From the NCBI RefSeq assembly GCF_000016645.1, contig NC_009441.1, positions 2,728,001-2,792,000 on the forward strand: a stretch of DNA of 64,000 nt. Reading direction: 5' to 3'. A program made the translations under genes and the position numbers. The stretch's first letter is position 1. The number at the start of each line of letters is the position of its first letter. The DNA is from Flavobacterium johnsoniae UW101 (GTDB lineage: Bacteria; Bacteroidota; Bacteroidia; Flavobacteriales; Flavobacteriaceae). The notes under the pieces are model-generated. The model was not told the origin of the DNA and did no database searches. It was given only the letters and a program-made list of their open reading frames with translations. Shown here in pieces: positions 63,240-64,000 of this stretch.

Positions 63240-64000
63240 ATGAAACAACTAAAAGACCAGCTTGGTGCTTTACATTCTTTTGAAACTGCTCCAAAACGAA
63301 TTATTTCGCTTGTACCTTCTCAAACCGAATTATTGTATGATTTAGGCTTAGAAGAGAAAATCATCGGAATTACAAAGTTTTGCGTTCATCCGTTTCATTT
63401 TAAATCTACCAAAAAGATTGTAGGCGGAACGAAGAAAATTCATTTCGAAAAAATAAAACTTCTTGAACCGGATATTATTATTTGCAATAAAGAAGAAAAC
63501 ACAGAAGAAATTGTAAACCAATTAAAGGAAATTTGTCCGGTTTGGGTTACAAATATTATTTCTATAGAAGATAATTTTCAGATGATTTCAGATTTTGGTC
63601 AGTTGTTCAATTGCAGAACCGAAGCGCAGAAATGGAATGATAAACTGACTTTCGCCTTGAGCGATTTCAAAAAATACATTCAAGATATTGAAATCAAAAA
63701 GGCAGCTTATTTTATTTGGAAAGATCCGTACATGGTTGCAGGAAACGATACTTATATAAATGAATTATTAAAGCTGAATCATTTTAAAAATATCTACGAA
63801 GACAAAGGACGTTATCCTGAAATAGAACTCAAAAAAATGCGCTTAGAAGGCGATCCGGATATTGTTTTTCTTTCTTCAGAACCGTACCCTTTTAAAGAAG
63901 AAGATGCTTTTGAAATAGGAAGATTTACGCATCACGCCAAAACCATTTTCGTCGACGGAGAAATGTTCTCTTGGCACGGCAGCCGATTGTTAAAGGCTTT
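63240..64000 (+). CDS. BtuF-like periplasmic metal/cobalamin-binding protein, cut by window end
   Basis: The ATG is at 63240 and the frame remains open to the window end (253 codons seen). It resembles helical-backbone substrate-binding proteins of ABC importers (BtuF/FepB): APKRIISLVPSQTELLYDLGL near the N-terminus, IIGITKFCVHP, LLEPDIIICNKEEN, then a second lobe with GDPDIVFLSSEPYPFKEED and FVDGEMFSWHGSRLL. No signal peptide is obvious at the N-terminus (MKQLKDQLGALHSFE), unlike typical periplasmic members. It may therefore be cytoplasmic or use a non-classical start. The ligand (cobalamin or heme or a siderophore) is undecided. Confidence 0.85.
   Translation, partial: MKQLKDQLGALHSFETAPKRIISLVPSQTELLYDLGLEEKIIGITKFCVHPFHFKSTKKIVGGTKKIHFEKIKLLEPDIIICNKEENTEEIVNQLKEICPVWVTNIISIEDNFQMISDFGQLFNCRTEAQKWNDKLTFALSDFKKYIQDIEIKKAAYFIWKDPYMVAGNDTYINELLKLNHFKNIYEDKGRYPEIELKKMRLEGDPDIVFLSSEPYPFKEEDAFEIGRFTHHAKTIFVDGEMFSWHGSRLLKA

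Overview
The window looks like chromosomal DNA of a Flavobacterium-type bacterium (Bacteroidota, Flavobacteriaceae). It is AT-rich. Putative -7 promoter elements match the Bacteroidota form TAnnTTTG, and Shine-Dalgarno sites are not evident. Lipoproteins carry short S-C lipoboxes. Several hallmark families occur: a type IX secretion (T9SS) gliding-type C-terminal domain protein with a PorP/SprF partner, CarboxypepD-TonB receptors, two DUF5723 outer-membrane proteins, DUF6265, DUF6934 and CHASE3 kinases. No rRNA, tRNA, CRISPR array or intact insertion sequence was found. The genus is an inference from gene content.

Layout. 1-4.1 kb is accessory: the 3' end of a hypothetical gene, two tandem near-identical lipoproteins, a broken third copy, a hairpin repeat, a possible small structured RNA or 28-codon ORF, and a frameshifted small gene. 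4.2-9.6 kb holds core genes on the minus strand: lgt, yidD, cysS, an S23-type four-helix-bundle gene, folE and an aspartate-type aminotransferase. 9.6-16.9 kb runs on the plus strand: a retropepsin/PDZ protein, then a T9SS triad (type-B secreted adhesin, PorP/SprF, PorE-like OmpA protein). 17-21 kb has a lipoprotein, a DUF1573 protein, valS and a long inverted repeat. 21-31.8 kb has an amino-acid permease that has lost its N-terminus, then a likely iron/metal cluster of three TonB receptors, a DUF4198 protein and a PepSY reductase-like membrane protein. 32-45.5 kb is mixed housekeeping and small-protein genes: an MFS permease, two DUF6265 lipoproteins, topB, a heme-binding lipoprotein, DUF6934, a frameshifted lipocalin-like gene, PhzF, SRPBCC, a GreA/Rnk-like protein, DUF5995, YqaE.

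45.5-49.9 kb is the most unusual stretch and looks like an accessory island just before prfA. An XRE-like regulator sits behind a perfect 32-bp palindrome. An orphan HExGH (M41-like) peptidase gene has its start codon embedded in a 15-unit ATT microsatellite. A tightly coupled operon encodes a pentapeptide-repeat membrane protein, a minimal nucleotidyltransferase and two small proteins of unknown function. I propose this operon as a candidate toxin-antitoxin or defence module; that is inference from architecture.

50-64 kb: prfA and pyrF bracket an 11-kb block with two DUF5723 paralogues at its ends (one extended by thrombospondin type-3 repeats and an OmpA domain). Between them lies a stress/envelope cluster (holin-like, YtxH, lmo0937-like, beta-barrel, DUF4142, CHASE3-PAS histidine kinase, response regulator, AraC regulator, CsbD, Dps). 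The window ends inside a BtuF-like metal/cobalamin-binding protein gene. Intergenic spaces repeatedly carry degenerate short-period word repeats (for example NNNCTRAG octamers), some folding back on inverted copies.
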